Assembly (NCBI GenBank): GCA_963277665.1
Contig: OY728133.1
Location: 390,117,962 to 390,181,961 of the forward strand
Direction of reading: 5' to 3'
Length of the DNA stretch: 64,000 bases
DNA from: Viscum album
Taxonomy: Eukaryota; Streptophyta; Magnoliopsida; Santalales; Viscaceae
Shown: positions 35,236 to 48,884 of the stretch, in pieces
Numbering within the stretch: the stretch's first letter is position 1
Layout: each line of letters starts with the position of its first letter
The notes under the pieces: model-generated
Database searches by the model: none
Seen by the model: the letters and a program-made list of their open reading frames with translations, nothing else
Told to the model about the DNA's origin: nothing
Translations under genes and position numbers: made by a program

Positions 35236-36270
35236 ATGGAACCTATAAGGACAAATGGTATCAATACTCTAGTAAATTGTAGGGGTTTCCCTACAGAAGA
35301 AACTAATATAGCCAGTATTGGAATAGATAAAATTATGGAGACATTAGGGAAGCATAATCATGTTATGAAAAATAAACTTGCCTGAATAAAAAAAACCCCA
35401 TTACATAGAGAGAATCTCCTATGCTGGATCAATTTATATGAAAAACGATCCCATCATTTAGTGGGATTACTAATCCAATTTGTAGTTGAGTAGTGGATTA
35501 AGTATCTAGAAAATATATTTATTTCCATGGGATGTAGTGAAATTGAAAAGGTTCATTTGTGGTGTATTGTCTCAAAGGTGATGATGATTAATGGTGTACG
35601 TTGTTAAAAAATACTATAGATGAAGAATAAATAGAAATTTTTAATGGAGAACATTTAAAGAGACATTCTTTGACAAATACTTTCTTCATGATCAACAAAT
35701 TGAGATGAAGATGGAGTTATTTAGCTTAAAGAAAAAGGAAGAAGAAAGTGTTTCATATTATAAAGCTACCTCTACAAGTTTAGCTAGTTTTTCTATGGAT
35801 TATATATGCAACACAAAGTGCAAGATCATTCAATTATTTAAAGTTCATAAGACAAATCTTCAAAGGGAGCTAGTTTCATAGAATTTTTCATCATATACTG
35901 AAATAGTTTTGTGTGCCATCAAGAACGAGAAAGAATTTTCTAGGATCAATATTTTGAAAGGAAAAAAAATAAAACAATAAGCCATATGAGAACCATGAAA
36001 AAGGGAATTCATCAAATAATAATAAGTTTTAAACGATTTTCATCTTGTGAAAACTATCGAAAAAAGAACCCTGGGAAACATTTGAAGGGATTTGGAGTTT
36101 TTTATAAGTGCAGATATAAGGGACACCAAACTCATGAATGAAAAGAGAAGAAACAAATAAATGATTTATAGTGCAAAATTTTTAAATATATGGAACACTA
36201 TGCAAATAAATTACCCAAACGTAAAAGTAATCTACCACAGAAGAGGCTGAGGGGATATGGCCAAGGTTTT
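35236..36270 (+). pseudogene. Element C internal copy 2: gag remnant
   Basis: Open at 35143-35385, where MEPIRTNGINT, KIMETLGKHNHVMKNKLA and a stop parallel the first internal copy. Downstream the Gag domain is frame-shifted, with KYFLHD- and FSLKKKEEESVSYYK-like stretches. Knuckle traces lie near 36090-36230 (HLKGFGVFYKC and HYANKLPKRK). The defects differ from those in copy 1, so the two copies decayed separately after duplication. Confidence 0.75.
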
Positions 36271-36720
36271 GTGATCACAACTACTGAAGTTGAAGTTCCT
36301 AATGATGTGGTGGAAGGAAATTTTATTATTTCCTTAAATTTAGTTAAAGATTTATTTGATTCCTAATAATATCATTCCTTTATATCTTCCATATTTTATT
36401 TCAAAATTCGATATTTCCAATTCACCATGAAAATGTAATTGTCATTCAGAACTCCTAGTGGGAACCTTATCACAACAAAGATATGTCAATAATTTTGTAT
36501 TTTGCCATAAAAACGTTCTCTAATTTATAATTATGTTATCATACATATGGTTGATTTATATATAATCCTAGGTATGGATTGAATTTCATAATATTATGTG
36601 AAAATATATTGTAAGAAGAAGGAAATTTTGATCTGTGAGGAAGATGTAGAATCCATTATCTTTACAGCAGAAACTTCATTTCCTGATTCTTATCAAAATA
36701 TCCCCCCCAATAGCTTTACT
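36271..36720 (+). pseudogene. Element C internal copy 2: protease remnant
   Basis: VEVPNDVVEGNFIISLNL (36290-36340) precedes LFDS followed by a stop, so the active-site segment is destroyed. IILGMD is readable near 36560. A run of seven C residues near 36703 is part of the linker to RT. Confidence 0.7.
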
Positions 36721-37555
36721 GAATGAGATGATTGAGGAGGAATAAAAATAAACATCTGGGGATGAAGGAGGTAAACATCAAATTGAGGAAGTACTTATTG
36801 AAAAAGAATAGGTTGATTTTTTCCATGAAGATTTACCTAGACACCCCCCATAGTGTAAAGTTGTGTTTTATATTGAGTTATTCTCTGAGGCAAAGCCAAT
36901 ATAAAAAACTCCCTATATAAGGGATACAATGGAATTAGTACAGCTAAAAAACATTAAGAGTTTTGTCAAATGGGATTTATCTTCCATATTGTTTCTCCAG
37001 GGGGGGATCCCCTGTTCTCTTTCTCAAGAAGAAAGAAGGATCCATGGGGATTTGTATTTATTATAGGGAAATCAATGCAATTACAGTAATGAAAAAATAT
37101 CATCTACCTTGTATCAATGATTTATTTGATCAACATCAAGGAGCGTAATTATTTTAGATGATTGATCTTCATTCTGGATATCATCAATTAAGAGTGAGGA
37201 AGGAATACATTCTGAATAAAGCTTTTCAGATGAGGTATGGTCATTACGAATTTACAGTAATGCCTTTTGGATTGAAAAATGATCCCTTAGTTTTTATGGA
37301 TCTCATGAATATAGTATTCAAGTATTATCTTGATGATTTTTTTATTGTATTAATTAATGATATTATGATATATTATAAATTTTCTTAATACCATGTGTAT
37401 CACTTGCAAATCATTCTTGAGATTCTCATGAGAGAAGAATTATATTGTAAATTTAGCAAGTGTGAATTCTGGATTTATGAAATTTCTTTCATTGCCAATA
37501 TAGTCTCCAAGGATGAAATCTTTTTTGATCCTTAAAAGTAAAAGGTAATTCAATA
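36721..37555 (+). pseudogene. Element C internal copy 2: reverse transcriptase remnant
   Basis: Open pieces 36963-37148 and 37158-37388 hold [44 protein letters not shown] and [13 protein letters not shown]. The catalytic box reads LIND instead of FIDD, so it is dead apart from the stops. Confidence 0.8.
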
Positions 37556-38130
37556 ATGGACAACACTGAAAGTATAACTGAGGTATGCATTTGTATTGGT
37601 TTAGAATGTTACTATTTGTATTTCATCCAGAATTTCACCCGATTGGCTAACCCATCAACCAAGATCAACCGAAAAGGGGTTAAATTCATTTGGTCAAAAG
37701 AGTGTGAAGAATTTTTTAATAAATTGAACATAAGATTAGTCAATTATCCATTATTTACTTTACCATCTAGGAATGATGTTTTTGTTATATATAGTGATGT
37801 ATCTAAGAAAGTACTTGGTTGTTTCCATATGTAGAATGATAGGGTTATTGAATATGCATCAAGGAAATTAAAAAACCATGAACAAAACTATCCAAATCAT
37901 GATCTTGAGTTAGGTTTAGTAATATTTTCTCTTAAAATATGGAGACACTATCTCTATAGGAAAAAATTTGAAATATATACCAATCACAAGAGTTTGAAAT
38001 ATATTTTCTCATATAAATATCTCAACATGAGACAAAGGAGGTGTCTTGAGATACTCGAGGATTATTATTAAAAAATACACTACCACTCAAGTAATGAAAA
38101 TAAGGTGGTAGATGCCTTGAGAACAAAGGA
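37556..38130 (+). pseudogene. Element C internal copy 2: RNase H remnant
   Basis: The open piece 37556-37834 contains SITEVCICIGL, FIQNFTRLANPSTKI and FVIYSDVSKKVLGC. Then DLELGL and [11 protein letters not shown] follow (Asp of TDHKS replaced by Asn). Stops near 37832 and 38070. Confidence 0.8.
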
Positions 38131-39290
38131 CCGCAGAGTTATGAAAAAGATGAGAGTTGAAATGGATTCCATGTTCATGAATCTAGTAAAGATGGATATG
38201 GGGATTATCATAGAGGGTAAAACATCACTACTATTTCAAATGGTTTCCAGATCATATTTACTGGAAAGGATAAAAAGTTATCAGACTCATGATGATATAT
38301 TTTTAAAGAAAATTAAATTTGTGAATGATGGGAGATTGATTTATTTCATATTTGAATTTGGCATTTTGAAATTTTGGAAGAGGCTTAGTGTTCCAGCTAT
38401 ATATGTGCTAAAAATGGAATTATTTGATTATTCTCATAGATCCAATTTCTCTATACAACCCAATAGCACTATGATATATATAGATTTGAATGAACATTTT
38501 TGGTGGGACCACATGAAGAGGGATATTCCTAATTATGTGTTGAAATGTTTGGTTTGTCAATAGGTGAAAGCTGGAAGACAACGTCTTAGAGGATTCATGA
38601 AAACTATTCCTATACCTGTGTGGAAATGGGATGATATCACGATGGACATTGTCATGAGGCTACTAAAGGAACCCAGAAGGAATGATTAAATACGAGTTAT
38701 TGTTGATCATCTTACCAAGTGAGCACATTTTCCTCCTATAAAATAATATTTACCACTTAAATGTTTAGAGATGCTATATATTAATGAAGTTTTAATAATT
38801 CCTAGTGTACCCATATTGATTGTTTTTTATCATGATCCCAATTTTATAGCATGATTATAGAAAATTATTTAGAAGGCCCAAGATTCTAAACATCATTTGA
38901 GATCTTCATACCACCCTCAAACTAAAGGAAAATCAGAATGGAAAATTCAAAATTTAGTTGACAGGTTGATAACCTTCTCACTTGACTTTCAAGGTATGTG
39001 GGATCATTATTTACCTCTAATATAATTTTCTTATAACAATAACTTCCATTCAAATATTGATATGGCAGCATATGAAGCATTATATGGAAAGAGATGTCGT
39101 ACACCAACATATTAGGATGATGTTAGTGAAAGAAAACTTGTAGGTCTATAACTTGTTGAAATAATGTATAAGGTGAATATTATCCAAACCCATATCAAAA
39201 TAGTTCAATGTAGGAAAAAGATCTATCTCGATAATTGAAGGAAAGATTAGGAATTTCAAGTAAGAGATCATGTTTTCTTAATGGTATCTC
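38131..39290 (+). pseudogene. Element C internal copy 2: integrase remnant
   Basis: The open piece 38105-38563 (152 codons) runs from the end of RNase H through the integrase zinc region: HRSNFSIQP, EHFWWDHMKRDI and KCLVCQ. The core follows with DDITMDIVM near 38633 and broken second and third catalytic segments (SYHPQTKGKSEW near 38909-38944). Dead by multiple stops. Confidence 0.8.
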
Positions 39291-39660
39291 CATTGTAGGG
39301 TGTTATACGATTTGGTAAGAATTGAAAATTAACTCCTAGGTACATTGGACATTTTGAAATTATAGGATGAATAGGAGCTGAAACCTACCTTATTTCAATT
39401 ATTCCAAGTCTCTCAAAAGTTCATGATGTGTTCCACATATCACTATTAAGAAAATATGTGCCAGACCCAATGCATGTAGTCACCTATGAAGAAATAGAAC
39501 TGGAACCTGATCTATATTATTATGAAGATCATATCAAGATTGTTGATACTAGAGAACAAGTGTTGAGAAATTGGACAGCACGTATGGTAAAAAGTCTTTG
39601 GAGAAACCATACAATGGAAGAGGCGATGTAAGAACCTTAAGATCAAATGATAAAGAACCA
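39291..39660 (+). pseudogene. Element C internal copy 2: GPY/F and chromodomain-like tail remnant
   Basis: The open piece 39428-39631 reads FHISLLRKYVPDPMHVVTYEE, then [11 protein letters not shown] and SLWRNHTMEEAM, collinear with the end of element B Pol. Upstream GPY/F is disrupted by stops. Confidence 0.82.
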
Positions 39661-39714
39661 CCAGATTTTTTTTATGTCGTGATATTCTAGAAATTTAGAG
39701 GATGAAATTATTTT

Positions 39715-39727
39715 AAGGTGGGAATAA
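39715..39727 (+). other. Polypurine tract before element C LTR 3
   Basis: AAGGTGGGAATAA before TTTAACACCCC. Confidence 0.7.
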
Positions 39728-42700
39728 TTTAACACCCCAATCTTACAAGGTACACATCATTTTAAATAATGAATGGCTTGTGTTGTACGCAACCCCGAGT
39801 TCAAGTACACTACGACCTATCAAACTAGTCTTTTAAAAAGTAATTTTGAATATTTTTAACTATATTTTGAAATTTTAAAAACATTATTTTTCAAAATAGA
39901 ATTAATTTTTGAATAGGTATTATCAAAATTATATTAGCGTGAAATTTTGGTAATTTTCTGAAATGTTTCAATTTTTTATGAAAAGAGAAAAATACTTCAT
40001 TTTAATTCAAAACATCATTTTCTTATAATTTGTTTATATTGTTAGATTGTATTTTTAATTGGTTTTAAATTGTAATTGGATTATTATTTTATTATTTTAT
40101 CCAATTATGGTTATTGTAAATAACATTTAAATTTTACATAAACACATGTCTATCTCTTGATAGTTTTTACTTCTTAAAAACACACTTTTTGGTTTTGACA
40201 ACATGAATTAATTTTAAAGTAATTTCTACAAATTATATGTTTTGAATTTAGAAAAATGGATTCTATATTTGGAATAATAAGGTCTAAATTTTGAAAATTG
40301 GTACCTTTTATTTTTGGGAATTATAAATAGTAACATCAGTAATTATTTTTATTTACCATTGTAAAAGGGTAAATCTAGTAAATAAGGGTAACAAATAATT
40401 ATATAATAGTATAAAACTACCCTAACACATGTTCTAATCCTATTTTATGAGATATGTCTAACCATGGGAATCCTTGGGTCTATTTTTTGACCCCATGGGA
40501 CCACTTGGGTGTGATAATGACATGTTATAAGAATTAATTGAAAGTAAAGCTAAATATAACATAAACATTTATCTTTTACTAAAACAATTTTAATTTGAGT
40601 TATATAAGTGATATTTTATACTATAAATATTAATTAGAAATATAAAAATATTTCCAACATCATATTATTTTATTTATAATTTATATATATTAATATATAT
40701 ATATATATAACACAATGATGATGATGTGACTACCTTATAAATGAAATATTCAATTAAATGATATTATAAATATTAAAATAAATATAATTTGTATATTTTG
40801 AAAACATACGCAAATTTTTTGGATAATAATGAACTGTTATAATTTATTTAATTCCTTTGGTTCTAAGTAATCAAGTTTTTATGACTTTAAAAAATCAAAT
40901 CCTAAATAGTGTCAAAAATTGACATAAATTAGTTTTTAAAACAAATACTATTTTACTAAATGATATAATAGTCCTAAAAACTAAGATTTAGAAAAATGAA
41001 TTATACAATGTTAAAATTTTCATTAATGATACACTTATGGATATCTTGTCATTTTATAGTAAATATAGTTACCATATATTTTGAAAATACAAGAAGACAT
41101 GGTAAGAGTTGATGTTTTTAGCTAAGCGTTAATACTAAAAGATATGGTTAATTTTTTTAAATAACTTTGTCTAAAACCTATTAGATGAGAGTTATTAGAC
41201 CCAAATACATATTATATTTTTTAAATAAATAATTTTGGGTACATTTTAAAACTAAATTAAATTTATAATAAAATAATATTTCAATACGTTCATAAAGTTT
41301 CCCTCCTCGCTATTATAAAAGGGAACCACCTCTACCCACTTATTCTAACCTCCAAATCCCATTTTCTTGGCCAAACCCTACAAAAATATCCTAAACAATT
41401 CCCTCAAATCATCCTATAGGCCACCCTTTGGGATGAAAACCAACATAAGAAATCCTTTTTTTCAAATCAAAAGGAGACACCCAAAGAAGAGGTAATCATT
41501 TTATCCCTTCTTCCAAAGTTCATTTCTTCTTCTACATCCTCTTACTAAGTTGTTACCATACTAAAATAACTCCATAATCTAATATATGGTGATATTTTAT
41601 TATAATTATGTTAAAAAATTTATTTTTTAACCATCCTATGAAAAACAATATCACCATTTGTGCGTACGTATGACTTTCCGTCTCCACGCCGTGGTGTAAA
41701 CTTTTTTTCATGTATAATTTATTTCGATGGGTATAACGATGAATAACAATGAATAAAGTAATTAATGTAACGTGATATTATTTCTTAAAAATTAATATTA
41801 AATCCAAATATATACCATTAAACCATTAAATAAATGATATCTTCGCTCGTGCATACATATGACTTACCATCTCAATGACACGATGAGACTCATCTTCCAC
41901 GTTTACCATCCAAGAATGATTATAAAGATATATATTAGGAATAATTATGAAATATGTGACATAGTAATTCTATTGGAATAATATATATATATATATCTCC
42001 GTGTGTCTGTGTACATATATTCATTCAGTTAATTCCATTCATATGATAAGAAAATGGATACAGTGTTCATGCGTACGTATGGCCTACCATCTCCAAGAAC
42101 GGTGTATTACTATCTATTATATATATTTATATTATGAATACATATATCATATTATAAATTTTTTATATAATTACATCATGATCTAATTCAAATGATCAAG
42201 AATTACAATTCAAAACATGTACGATAAATAAAGCAATTATTACCTGAAATGTTGCATTGACATGGAATTGTTAATAAAAATGTAATATAAAGTCATAAGA
42301 TAATCATATATGATCTAATAAATATTATTATGATTCTAATATAAGTAAATAATACCACCATATAGGAATTTCAAAAAAATTACAGAGAGTATCTGAAGGC
42401 ATGGGATTTCATCTCAAGCTCATTTCATTAAGGTATATTGAAATGTTATGGACCTAGTTCCATTGGTATGGTGTATATTATACCCTTTCATTTGTAAAAA
42501 TTAATATCATTATTTTTAGGATATTATATTATTTCATTCATGGGAATTATTAATAGGACCATATTACTCATTCAATATGGTTATTTGATACGTCATATTA
42601 TTTATTCTGGTTATTCAATATGAGAAATACATTGGACTGGCAATGATGGGTGGAGCTCAGACATTATATAGCTCCTCGATGCATCAATAGATTCTCATGA

Positions 42701-42962
42701 GACGAATAAGTTGTCCAAATGGGTTTCTACCCTTAATTTTAAATTGTCTTATAAAAGGACTTGATGGTAATAGGTTTTCATGTTTTGAAGACATGACGTC
42801 CTTAAATAAAGTATTTCCCTCACTTAATTTTAGTTATTATTTATCCATCAGATTTTGCATCGACATATCTATAGAAATAGATCATTGTCAGTTTATTAAT
42901 TTACGGAATATGTTTTAGTTTCTTAATTTCCATATTATTTGTTACATATCTATATTTGTAAA
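39728..42962 (+). repeat. Element C LTR 3, first segment
   Basis: Starts TTTAACACCCCAATC (TG changed to TT). Carries TTATAAAAGGG near 41313, donor GAG|GTAATC at 41491/41492 and hairpin motifs at 41655, 41845 and 42069. The micro-exon donor is mutated (GAAG|GCATGG near 42396). It is cut by element D after 42962 and resumes at 52700; the two segments sum to 3572 bases. Confidence 0.88.
42958..42962. repeat. Target-site duplication of element D, left copy (GTAAA)
   Basis: Repeated at 52695-52699. The surrounding sequence (TTTGTAAATGGAAAG in LTR 1) confirms the uninterrupted form of the site. Confidence 0.9.
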
Positions 42963-44019
42963 TATAAGGCCCCATACTTAAACATTACTTAATCTTGAGT
43001 TATTTCAAGAATGCACATTGAGGATCTTTCCAGGTTTAGAGTTTTAGAGAATTAGATCATAAATCATGCATTACATTCCATATTTAAAAAAGGCGGTTAC
43101 ATAAAAGACAGTATTCATTTTTTCCATCAAAGGAGTCATATTTAAAATAAAACATGGATTCTTTTGTGACACTTCCTCGACACTATCAACACATCATGTA
43201 CTTTTCCCTTTACCTATGAAAAAAAATTCAAAAACATGGGATGAGCATAAAAAGCACAGTAAGGTATATAAAAATACGGAATGAAAACATTAGTCCATGT
43301 ATACTTAAGAATCAATGAAATCATACAGTACTTATAAAACATAAGCACTTTAACATAACAAATCAAATCATGAATAAATCATAGAAATCATAAGACATAA
43401 AGGTAACTTGAGGCATTCATAACATTCTTACGTAGGGAGTAACCCTCATGGTTACGTTTGGAATACCCATCACAGTATATTCCCTAAATCTCTTCAGAGA
43501 AACCTTAGTGTTTAACCCCTTCACATTACCCAATGAATTGGAGAGCTATATCGGGCTCACCTGCCCTTAGTTTATCATAAAACCACCAGTCTTCATAAAC
43601 AATTCCCAAGAACCATAACATAATCATACAACATAAAACATGCATAAAAGAAACATAGCATTTCCACATTTCAATCACAAGATATCAATACAAATCATTG
43701 ATATAAAAAAAATTTAAAACCCATTTTTAATACCAAACAAAAATAAAGTAAAACATGGTATTTATTTTCTATTTAAAAAAAGGTTATGGCTTGTAGAGGA
43801 AGCTGAATATCAAATAATGGTCACGGGGGAAGAGAAGTCATTGTTGCCGCATAAGTAAGACAAAAACATTCATTTTGTCATTTAGTAAAATTCATCATAT
43901 AAAAATATTCCTTTTGAATAAAAGTAAATTTCAAAAGGGGTTTATACGCCGTATAAAAGAAAGTTGTGTATAAAACAAAATATTCTTCAATGAATGGAGA
44001 TTGAGGCAAAGTCCCTTAC

Positions 44020-44055
44020 CTCGTGTCCGACTTGACTCGATCGTTCTTTAATCTC
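44020..44055 (-). other. Predicted 36-nt micro-exon in element D LTR
   Basis: On the minus strand it lies between TTATTATTCAG and GTAAGGG, exactly 36 nt as in elements A and C. Confidence 0.45.
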
Positions 44056-44361
44056 CTGAATAATAAACTTGAGTTAATTTCTACTGGCTTAAGAACATTT
44101 TTCAAGTTCATTATTCCTTTTATATCACTTGTTACTATGCTATGAACACTATGTAATTATTTAAGTTAATAACTGTCATTTTAACAATCATTTGTACTTG
44201 AGTCAAAAATAAGCTCTTTATAATTACAAGTTGTTCAGGTGGTAAAATATCCATTATAACCAGAATTATGTTCATGATGTAGATATTATATATATCATAT
44301 ATATCCTATATATACATGCATTTATAATATTACAAATCATTTAAAGGTAAGAAATGAAAAG

Positions 44362-44402
44362 CACCGTTCATGGAGACGGTAAGTCGTACGTACGCATGAA
44401 CG
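44362..44402 (-). promoter_or_regulatory. GTAC-rich hairpin motif in element D LTR
   Basis: The plus strand reads CACCGTTCATGGAGACGGTA then AGTCGTACGTACGCATG, the reverse complement of the motif in elements B and C. ACCGT and ACGGT can form a stem. A second, degraded copy (GGGGCGGTAGTCCGCAC) is at 44554. Confidence 0.5.
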
Positions 44403-46494
44403 CTACTATCATTTAAATTTCATATCTAATGGAATGGAATCATAATGAAATAATGGTATATTATAATTCCAGTATAATATCATATATATTATCATTAACT
44501 AAATCCTTTATACATCCCAAATATTTCCTTAATGAATCAAATCACTTTGAGGGGGCGGTAGTCCGCACTTCCTAAAATGAAATTATCGTGTTTACCCATA
44601 ATGTAAACCATAAAGGTACGCCATAAATGAAAAATACAGAAGAATAAAGAAAAACATAAACATAATAAATATCATATATAAACATAGTGACATCTTAATG
44701 GCCACCCTTAAAGGTTTTAAAAGAAAATCGAACAATCTTCGTTTCGTGAGGCAGAAATTCACCATCTACGGAAACAGTATGTTCTTTCACCATTAGACGT
44801 AGGTGTGTGTAAGTGTAGCTCGAATAATTCTTATAAAAACATCCTAGTATATTTAAGATACTTTTGTTTCTACAAAATAATGGAATAAAAAGAGTTTAGG
44901 GGGTTGGAGAAGCAAAATAAAACAAAATAACATTAGAGAAGACTTTACCTTTAAATCGGGTAACTCCTCTTGGTTTGAACCAAAAGGGTTTCTTGAAGAG
45001 ATTTCTGCATAAGGTAAGGCTTCTAGGATGAAGAGAGAGATATTGGGAGATTATTTTATTAGAATTTTGATGATCCAAATGGGCTTGAGAATTTTGAGAG
45101 ATGGGTAGGAAGTGGTGACTTTTTATAAGGGAGAGGAGGGGCTCTATCGGAACACTTGAAACTATTATAATATTATAAAATGAAATTCGGTTTCTAAAGC
45201 TCCAAAAATCATTAACATCTAGGATAAGGTGGTACATGCTCGAATTAAAATCATCCAATAGAATTGGACATGTGTTGGATATTATTTTAAACATTATCTT
45301 CTTATTTATTTAAATCATTCATTAATGACGTAAAAACTTCATCATCATTGTGTCATAAATAATTTAATTTTTTTGATGTCTAAAAATTATAAAAAAATTA
45401 CCATGATGTAGAAAATATTTTTACCTTTCTAATGAATATTTATAGTAAAAAATATATCTTTTATTACCCCATGTAATAATTGTTTTAGTAAAAAAATACA
45501 TGTTTGTGATTTTTTTATTTTTACTTTAAATAAAAGGTATTAATGTCATTATCTCACTCAAGTGGCTCCATGGGGTCCCACAAATTGACCCATGGATTAT
45601 ATTGGTCAGACATGACATATCCAATAAGGTTAGGACATGTGTCAAGATATTTTTATATTTTTATAATATCATTTTTACATTAAATTACACTAATTACCTC
45701 TAATCACGGTTAACAAAACTCAAAAGTTACTATTCACCAAATAAATAGTTTAATCCCATTGAACGACATTTTACATACTAATTACAACCATGTATGTTGG
45801 ATTTTTGAAATTCAATACACAGAAGCGGTAAACTTTCATTTAAACAAAAAATCAGTTTGTTTAACTACCACTTAGTGGTTTCACTATTCATCAAAAATTG
45901 AAGTTCTTCAGAAAAATACCGAAAATTCACCCTAAGCTATATTTGATATTCTGAATTCAAAAATGATGTCTATTTTGAAAAATTCAAAACATATAATTTT
46001 CAATAATTAATTTTATAATTAATTCTCATTGTCAAAACAAATAGCGTGTTTTTAAGAAATAATATATATCAAAAGACTGACACTAGTTTATGTCCAATTT
46101 CAAAATGAAATTAATTCCAATGACCACCATTGGATTAAATGGTAAAAATATATTCTAATTTCACTTTAAAACCAATTAAAAAGATAATCTATCCTTCTAA
46201 ATAAATTAGATTAAAATGACTTTTTGAATTAAAATACATCATTTTTCACTGTTCATTTAAAAATGAACATTATCATAAAAATACCAAAAAATTTACACAA
46301 AGTAAATTTTGATGTCCCTATTATAAAGAAGGATTTTATTTGCTCCAATAGAATTTATAAGAGTGACCAAAACTATATTTAAATAGGGTTCTCCATCGAA
46401 CAGAGCAACCCCATTAAAGTAAATTTAATACTTAATTCAAAAAATATTAATAAATATGAAAATGTCTTATTATTTATTTACCTGGGATGTTACA

Positions 46495-46511
46495 TCCTTC
46501 CCCCCTTTTGG
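46495..46511 (-). other. Polypurine tract of element D
   Basis: The plus strand shows TCCTTCCCCCCTTTTGG, i.e. a purine run on the minus strand right before TGTAAC. Confidence 0.85.
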
Positions 46512-46549
46512 TAATTGCATCCTCCCAATTTATTCACTTAAATAAATGG

Positions 46550-46960
46550 GGGTATTTATCCCTCATAGAATTTTCATATTCCCACGTTGCCTCTTCAACC
46601 ATATGGTTTTTCCACAAAACCTTTACCTAGTGAATTCCCTTATTCTGCAACACTTGCTCTCTATGGTCAGGAATCTGGACTGGTTGTTCCTCATAAGATA
46701 GATCCTCTTCCAGCTGAACTACCTTTGGACTCAAAAACATGATATGGATCTAGCATGTACTTCCTTAACATTGAAACATGAAAAACATTGTGTAGTTGAG
46801 ATAAACTCGGAGGTAAAGCCACTCGGTATGCAACTGATCCATATCTCCCCAGAATTTCATATGGTAAAATTAACCTTGGACTCAGCTTTCCTTTCTTACC
46901 AAATCGCACCACACTTTTACATAGTGAAACTTTGAGGAAGACATGATCACCTACCTCAAA
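46550..46960 (-). pseudogene. Element D: GPY/F and chromodomain-like tail remnant
   Basis: The open minus-strand piece 46691-46912 reads [40 protein letters not shown] and LRKYMLDPYHV. The chromodomain-like end (VLWKNHMVEEATWE-like) follows at lower coordinates, interrupted by a frame change after the Ser/Gly stretch. Confidence 0.83.
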
Positions 46961-47800
46961 AAAGAGATCCTTTCTCCTGTTGTCCGCATAACATTTCTAC
47001 CAGCTCTGAGCTGTTCTCATGTGTTTCTGTATCAGCTGAACTTTCTCTGCCAACTCTTCTACCAATTCTGGTCCCATCAACTTCCTTTCACCCACTTCAT
47101 CCCAAAAAAGCTGGAGTTCGACACAACTTCCCATATAATGCCTCAAATGGTGCCATCTGTATACTGGAATGAATACTATTATTATAAGAAAACTCAACCA
47201 AAGAAAGTTGTTGTTCCCAACTTCCTTAATAATCCATCGAACTTCCATGTAGCATATCCTCAAAAGTCTGAATTGTTCATTCTGACTTACCATCTAATTG
47301 AGGATGAAAATATGTACTAAGATTTAATTCAATACCCAACAACTTTTGAAGGCCTTCTCAAAAGTTAGAAGTAAACCTGGAATCACGATCAAATACAATG
47401 GATAGGGGAACCCCATGTAACCTAACTATCTCTTTAAGATACATATAGTAAAGTTGATCTGGGGAAAAAGTATCTCGTATAGCAAGGAAATGAGCATATT
47501 AGGTCAAGCGATCAACAATAACCCAGATTGCATTATTACCTCGAGGTGTCTTCGGCAACCCCACAACGAAGTCCATGGAGATATTATCCCATTTCTACTT
47601 TGGCACTGGTAAAGGCTGAAGCATCCCTTTTGGTAACTACCGATCTGCTTTAACCTGTTGACAAGTCAAACACTTCACAGTAAAATCAGCAATATCACTT
47701 TTCATTCTGTGCCACTAGTAATACTCCCGAAGATCTCTACCCATCTTAGTACTGCCTGGATGAACTGAAAACGGAGAACTATGAGATTCACATAATAACT
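46961..47800 (-). pseudogene. Element D: integrase remnant
   Basis: Minus strand. The zinc region is in 47715-47903 (ESHSSPFSVHPGSTKM and DLREYY), followed by CLTCQQVKAD near 47640-47675 and the core with [16 protein letters not shown] near 47540-47590. The segment with the second catalytic Asp (near 47375-47410) and the later SEWT-like segment are disrupted. A 98-codon open piece 46997-47293 covers the end of the core (WDEVGERKLMGPELVEELAE). Confidence 0.8.
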
Positions 47801-48500
47801 CTCTCTTCAACTGTGAATCACAAGTCACACACAATCTCTTCCCAAATCTCAAAACAAAATCATTATCAATGTTTAATTCATGAAACTTACCCTTTTGAAC
47901 CATCTCTACCTTTTTCTATAACTCATTATCTTGCTTCTGTGCTTGCTTAATTCTGTCTGATAGAGAATATTTCACTGATAACTGAAACAAAATAGAAGAA
48001 CATACTGCACCAAAAACTTTTATGCCAAAGTTCATCAAATCCATAACTAAAGGATCACGTTCCTAATGCAACATTCTAAATAAAGCATTACTTTTTCGAC
48101 TCAAAGCATCAACCACTTTATTTTCTTTTCCCAAATGGTAATGAATTGTACAATCATAATCCTTGATTAATTTTAGCCATCTCCTCTGTATCATGTTCAA
48201 TTATTTCTGAGTGAATATATACTTTAACCTTTTGTGATTAGTATATATTTCACACTTTAAACCATACAAATGATGCCTCCAAATTTTTAAAGTGAAAACA
48301 ACAGCAGATAATTCCAAATCATGTGTAGGGTAATTTACCTCATGAGTTTTCAACTATGGTGAATCATAAGTAATTACCTGATCATTCTGCATTAGGACGC
48401 AACCATGTCCATTCAATGAAGCATCACTATAGATAACAAACTCACCAATCTTGGAAGGTAGTACCAAAACTGGAGAATTCACCAATATTCTTTTCAATTC
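47801..48500 (-). pseudogene. Element D: RNase H remnant
   Basis: The minus-strand conceptual translation shows [20 protein letters not shown] (about 48375-48435), then a degraded TDHKS segment ([10 protein letters not shown], about 48215-48245) and KVVDALSRK near 48095-48125. Interrupted by stops. Confidence 0.75.
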
Positions 48501-48884
48501 CTGAAAACAATCATCACATTCTTTTTTTAGATGAAGTTAACACCCTTCCGAGTTAGCTTAGTCATTGGACTAGATAACCGTGAAAAATTTCAAAAAAACC
48601 TTCGGTAATAGCCTGCCAAACCAAGAAAACTACAAATCTCAGTTACATTTGTGGTTCTTGGCCATTCTTCAACAACCATTGCTTTTGTAGGATCAACAGT
48701 TATTCCATCTTTAGAAATAATGTGACCAAGGAAATAATGTTTTTGTAACCAAAACTCACACATGCTGAATTTTACATAAAGCCTTTTTTCTTTTAAGGTT
48801 TGCAAGATAACCCTTAAATGACTTTCATTCTCCCCTTTACATTTTGAATAAACCAAAATATCGTTAGTAAACACAACCACGATT
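48501..48884 (-). pseudogene. Element D: C-terminal reverse transcriptase remnant
   Basis: The open piece 48590-48880 (96 codons) starts at the RT catalytic box, which reads FTND, and continues ILVYSK, HLRVILQTLKEKRLYVKFSMCEFWL, GHIISKDGITVDPTK and [12 protein letters not shown]. Everything upstream in RT, plus protease and most of gag, is missing: the sequence jumps directly to gag at about 48885. Confidence 0.87.

Larger units (their letters stand above)
42963..46494 (-). repeat. Element D 3' LTR (left on the plus strand)
   Basis: On the minus strand it starts TGTAACATCCCAGG and ends GGGGCCTTATA. It holds the micro-exon 44020-44055, hairpin motifs 44362-44402 and 44554-44572, a TATA-like box at 45121-45127, donor-like AAAG|GTAAAG near 44950 and acceptor TTTTTTTTCATAG near 43215. 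Confidence 0.88.

Noticed and set aside
44896..45294. 132-codon minus-strand open frame
   Set aside because: It lies over the promoter and first-exon part of the element D 3' LTR. The sister LTR (51100-51500) does not keep the frame and no domain is seen, so it is accidental.
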